64,000 bases of DNA, from NCBI RefSeq assembly GCF_001748285.1, contig NZ_BDGT01000002.1, positions 1 through 64,000 on the forward strand, in the 5' to 3' direction. The notes under the pieces are model-generated. The model was not told the DNA's origin. It did no database searches and was given only the letters and a program-made list of their open reading frames with translations. Every line of letters begins with the position of its first letter. Position 1 is the stretch's first letter. The DNA is from Thermogemmatispora onikobensis (lineage in GTDB: Bacteria > Chloroflexota > Ktedonobacteria > Ktedonobacterales > Ktedonobacteraceae). Positions 62,388 through 64,000 of the stretch are shown piece by piece. Position numbers and translations under genes: made by a program.

Positions 62388-62541
62388 CTAAAGCCTGCTC
62401 AAAGCCTTGTTCTGTGCGAGATCTGACCAAGACCACGCGAGCCTCTCCAAGTAAGGTGTAAACAGCTCTTACCTGCCATAGCTCCGAACCTTCCTGTCTC
62501 TTCTTATGCTAACCTGTCTCGGCCAGCGTCAAGCTTTCCTC

Positions 62542-62570
62542 TTGACAGCGGAAACAGGAATTGGGACAAT
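62542..62570 (+). promoter_or_regulatory. Sigma70-type promoter of pheA
   Basis: TTGACA (62542-62547, perfect), 17-bp spacer, GACAAT (62565-62570, four of six). Expected start near 62577, 32 nt before the ATG at 62609. It excludes the longer in-frame start at 62561. Confidence 0.65.
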
Positions 62571-62608
62571 CGAGAGCGACTATCTGGGTGAGGAGCAAGG
62601 TATCTTTG

Positions 62609-63544
62609 ATGGTACAATCGCTAGAGCATGAGCAGGATCGCCCATTGTTGGAAGAGACGACCTCGCGTGCAGAAGAAGGGCGGGGAAGGTCAGCCACGGC
62701 TGGAGCCGGGAAGGGCGAGGAAGCCACCGTCCGCGTAGCTTTTCAAGGAGAGCGGGGCGCTTTTGGAGATGAAGCGGTGCGGGCCTACTTTGGTCCCGCC
62801 AGTGAGCCGCAGCCCCATCGCAGTTTTGCAGATGTTTTTCACGCTGTTGCTGCTGGTACGATCGACTATGGCCTGGTGCCAGTAGAAAATTCGCAAGCCG
62901 GGAGTATCAATGAGGTCTATGATCTGTTGCGTCAGTACGATCTCTTTGTTATTGGCGAGATCAGCCTCCCGGTCAACCATTGTCTGCTGTGTTTACCTGG
63001 GCAGCAGCTCAGTGAGATCAAGCGAGTGATTTCCCATCCACAGGCTCTGGCTCAGAGCGAGGCTTTTCTGCGCGAGCTAGGGGTGGAAGTGGTCGCAAGC
63101 TACGATACTGCTGGTAGCGCCAAGATGATCCGCGAGCAGAATCTGCGAGGAGTAGCTGCCGTTGCGGGAGCGGCAGCTGCCGAGCTCTACGGGCTGCAGA
63201 TTCTGGCTGAGGGCATCCAAACCATCAAGGATAACCACACGCGCTTCATCGCTCTGGGGCGTGATCCGGCACCTCGCCGGGAGGGACCAGCCAAGACCAT
63301 GATTGTCATGGCGACGCCGCATCAGCCTGGGGCCCTCTATCGTTGTCTGGGAGTGCTTGCCGAACGGGGCATCAACCTGCTCAAGCTAGAGTCGCGCCCC
63401 TCGCGCCAGCGTGTCTGGGAGTATGTCTTTTATCTCGATTTCGAGGGGCACCGCGATGATCCACCCGTGCGCAGCGCCCTGGCCGATCTGGCGCAATATA
63501 CGACCTTTTGCAAAGTCCTCGGCTCCTTCCCGCGTCGTATTTAG
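62609..63544 (+). CDS. pheA: Prephenate dehydratase
   Basis: 311 aa from the ATG at 62609, consistent with the promoter. A ~40-residue acidic/Ala-rich extension precedes the catalytic domain (about 41-220), which has FQGERGAFGDEA, the conserved DTAGSA near 166-171 and the catalytic TRF motif at 211-213 (NHTRFIALG). A C-terminal ACT domain (about 228-305, GALYRCLGVLAERGINLLKLESRP) gives phenylalanine feedback inhibition. It makes phenylpyruvate from prephenate; there is no fused chorismate mutase. Ends before a 13-bp inverted repeat. Confidence 0.97.
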   Translation: MVQSLEHEQDRPLLEETTSRAEEGRGRSATAGAGKGEEATVRVAFQGERGAFGDEAVRAYFGPASEPQPHRSFADVFHAVAAGTIDYGLVPVENSQAGSINEVYDLLRQYDLFVIGEISLPVNHCLLCLPGQQLSEIKRVISHPQALAQSEAFLRELGVEVVASYDTAGSAKMIREQNLRGVAAVAGAAAAELYGLQILAEGIQTIKDNHTRFIALGRDPAPRREGPAKTMIVMATPHQPGALYRCLGVLAERGINLLKLESRPSRQRVWEYVFYLDFEGHRDDPPVRSALADLAQYTTFCKVLGSFPRRI

Positions 63545-63872
63545 CTGGCGCATGCTGGGGCCTGACGGCGAGAGGATCATGCCAGAGGAGAGCAAGAGAG
63601 AGGGAGGGAGATGCGAAGAGCCTGGCGGGGCACAGCGCAGCGTATCCTTGCAGAGCTTTCCTCTCCTTGGTGTCCGCTGTGCCCCGCTTACCTGACTGGG
63701 CTTCAGTGTACTCCTGCTCCGGGCCTCTTCCTCTCACGCATTCCCCGGAACTCGGAAACAGACGGCCCGATGGTGGGCGGGGCCGCTGCAACGAGCCGGG
63801 CGGAGGGAGCGCAGCTCACCAGCCGACCGCTGGCGAGTGGCCAATGCGACAGAAGAAGCGGCAGGGCAGGAC
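63545..63872. other. Convergent region between pheA and Mrp-like genes, 328 bp
   Basis: Mostly GC-rich, with a 13-bp perfect inverted repeat at 63625-63687. No open frame or RNA gene recognised. Confidence 0.5.
63625..63687. terminator. Bidirectional terminator-like inverted repeat (pheA / Mrp junction)
   Basis: GCGGGGCACAGCG (63625-63637) and CGCTGTGCCCCGC (63675-63687) form a perfect 13-bp stem with a 37-nt loop. No U-tract follows on either strand. Confidence 0.55.
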
Positions 63873-64000
63873 TTAGCGTTTGATCTTCAGCGTATTCAAG
63901 AAGTTCTCGGCCAGTAGCTGGTAGGCCGACGATTCATACTCTTCAATGCGACCTGCGTCACAGAGGGCGGCAACCTGGGGATCAATCGGTAGTTGTGCGA
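63873..64000 (-). CDS. Mrp/ApbC-like P-loop ATPase, C-terminal fragment
   Basis: Only 41 residues and the stop are visible; the rest lies beyond the window edge. The readable part has LPIDPQVAALCDAGRIEEYE near its start, which resembles the C-terminal region of Mrp/Nbp35-type iron-sulfur carrier ATPases (where a similar IPLDPxxxxxxDxGxP occurs). The evidence is limited to this short stretch. Confidence 0.55.
   Translation of the reverse strand, partial: AQLPIDPQVAALCDAGRIEEYESSAYQLLAENFLNTLKIKR

Larger units (their letters stand above)
62073..62608. other. Non-coding region with TnpB relic and pheA promoter, 536 bp
   Basis: Contains a purine-rich stretch of GGAA units (about 62111-62155), the 9-bp hairpin at 62218-62237, a decayed TnpB fragment on the minus strand and the pheA promoter at 62542-62570. 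No intact gene. Confidence 0.5.

Overview
The window is a GC-rich chromosomal segment holding about 50 genes, mostly single-copy housekeeping and metabolic genes with little intergenic space. The gene families suggest a Chloroflexota bacterium, most plausibly class Ktedonobacteria (Thermogemmatispora/Ktedonobacter-like). Pointers are the MoxR/vWA/variant-LRR module, paired APC permeases, the DUF929 thioredoxin-like protein, DUF1800+DUF1501 Tat-type proteins, an orphan Cas6, GT-C mannosyltransferase-like membrane enzymes and the serine/threonine-kinase-like protein. This is an inference from gene content; no rRNA or tRNA gene is present to confirm it.

Layout. 1-4105 (minus): a three-gene module of variant-LRR protein, MoxR-type AAA ATPase and metallopeptidase-like/vWA protein (cut by the window edge). 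4702-10355 (plus): a HAMP-like membrane protein, a DUF4388-like protein, two APC permeases and a GNAT acetyltransferase. 10617-15208 (plus): mutS-mutL behind a near-consensus promoter. 15355-35147 (minus): M50-like protease, MFS transporter, DUF951+nadD, MscS channel, maf-rlmD-TPR operon, GT87-like enzyme, GNAT, small membrane protein, FAD oxidoreductase, recN, NAD kinase, DUF929 protein and a CCA-adding-type nucleotidyltransferase. 35346-44985 (plus): orphan cas6, FHA-PrsW fusion, 2-oxoacid dehydrogenase E1alpha/E1beta/E2 with lipA, alpha/beta hydrolase and a CheY-like receiver. 45221-47131 (minus): GT-C mannosyltransferase-like protein. 47433-51685 (plus): DUF1800, DUF1501, a membrane-anchored protein and a coiled-coil protein. 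51905-53791 (minus): SSS symporter with its DUF3311 partner. 54391-56865 (plus): pseudokinase and a CitE-like lyase. 56990-59778 (minus): MaoC hydratase, acyl-CoA dehydrogenase and LysR regulator. 60181-63544 (plus): cytidylate-kinase-like protein, a 63-aa C2-H2 zinc protein, DUF983 protein, a TnpB relic and pheA. 63873-64000 (minus): the C-terminus of an Mrp/ApbC-like P-loop ATPase.

How the genes work together. The E1/E2 genes and lipA form a lipoylation-dependent acyl-CoA-forming unit that lacks an E3 here. The CitE-like lyase, MaoC hydratase and acyl-CoA dehydrogenase, with a LysR regulator, look like a branched dicarboxylyl-CoA or acyl-CoA catabolic set. mutS-mutL and recN are DNA repair genes. 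NAD kinase and nadD serve NAD(P) supply.

Two non-coding patterns stand out. First, all five convergent gene junctions in the window contain a long, nearly perfect inverted repeat (9 to 16 bp stem) with no clear U-tract, and another lies after the GNAT gene before mutS. Second, many upstream regions carry an extended -10 of the form TGn-TATAAT, most often TGC-TATAAT, usually with a poor -35. mutS, nadK and pheA instead have a TTGACA -35 at 17 bp spacing. No CRISPR array, complete insertion sequence, tRNA or rRNA was found.
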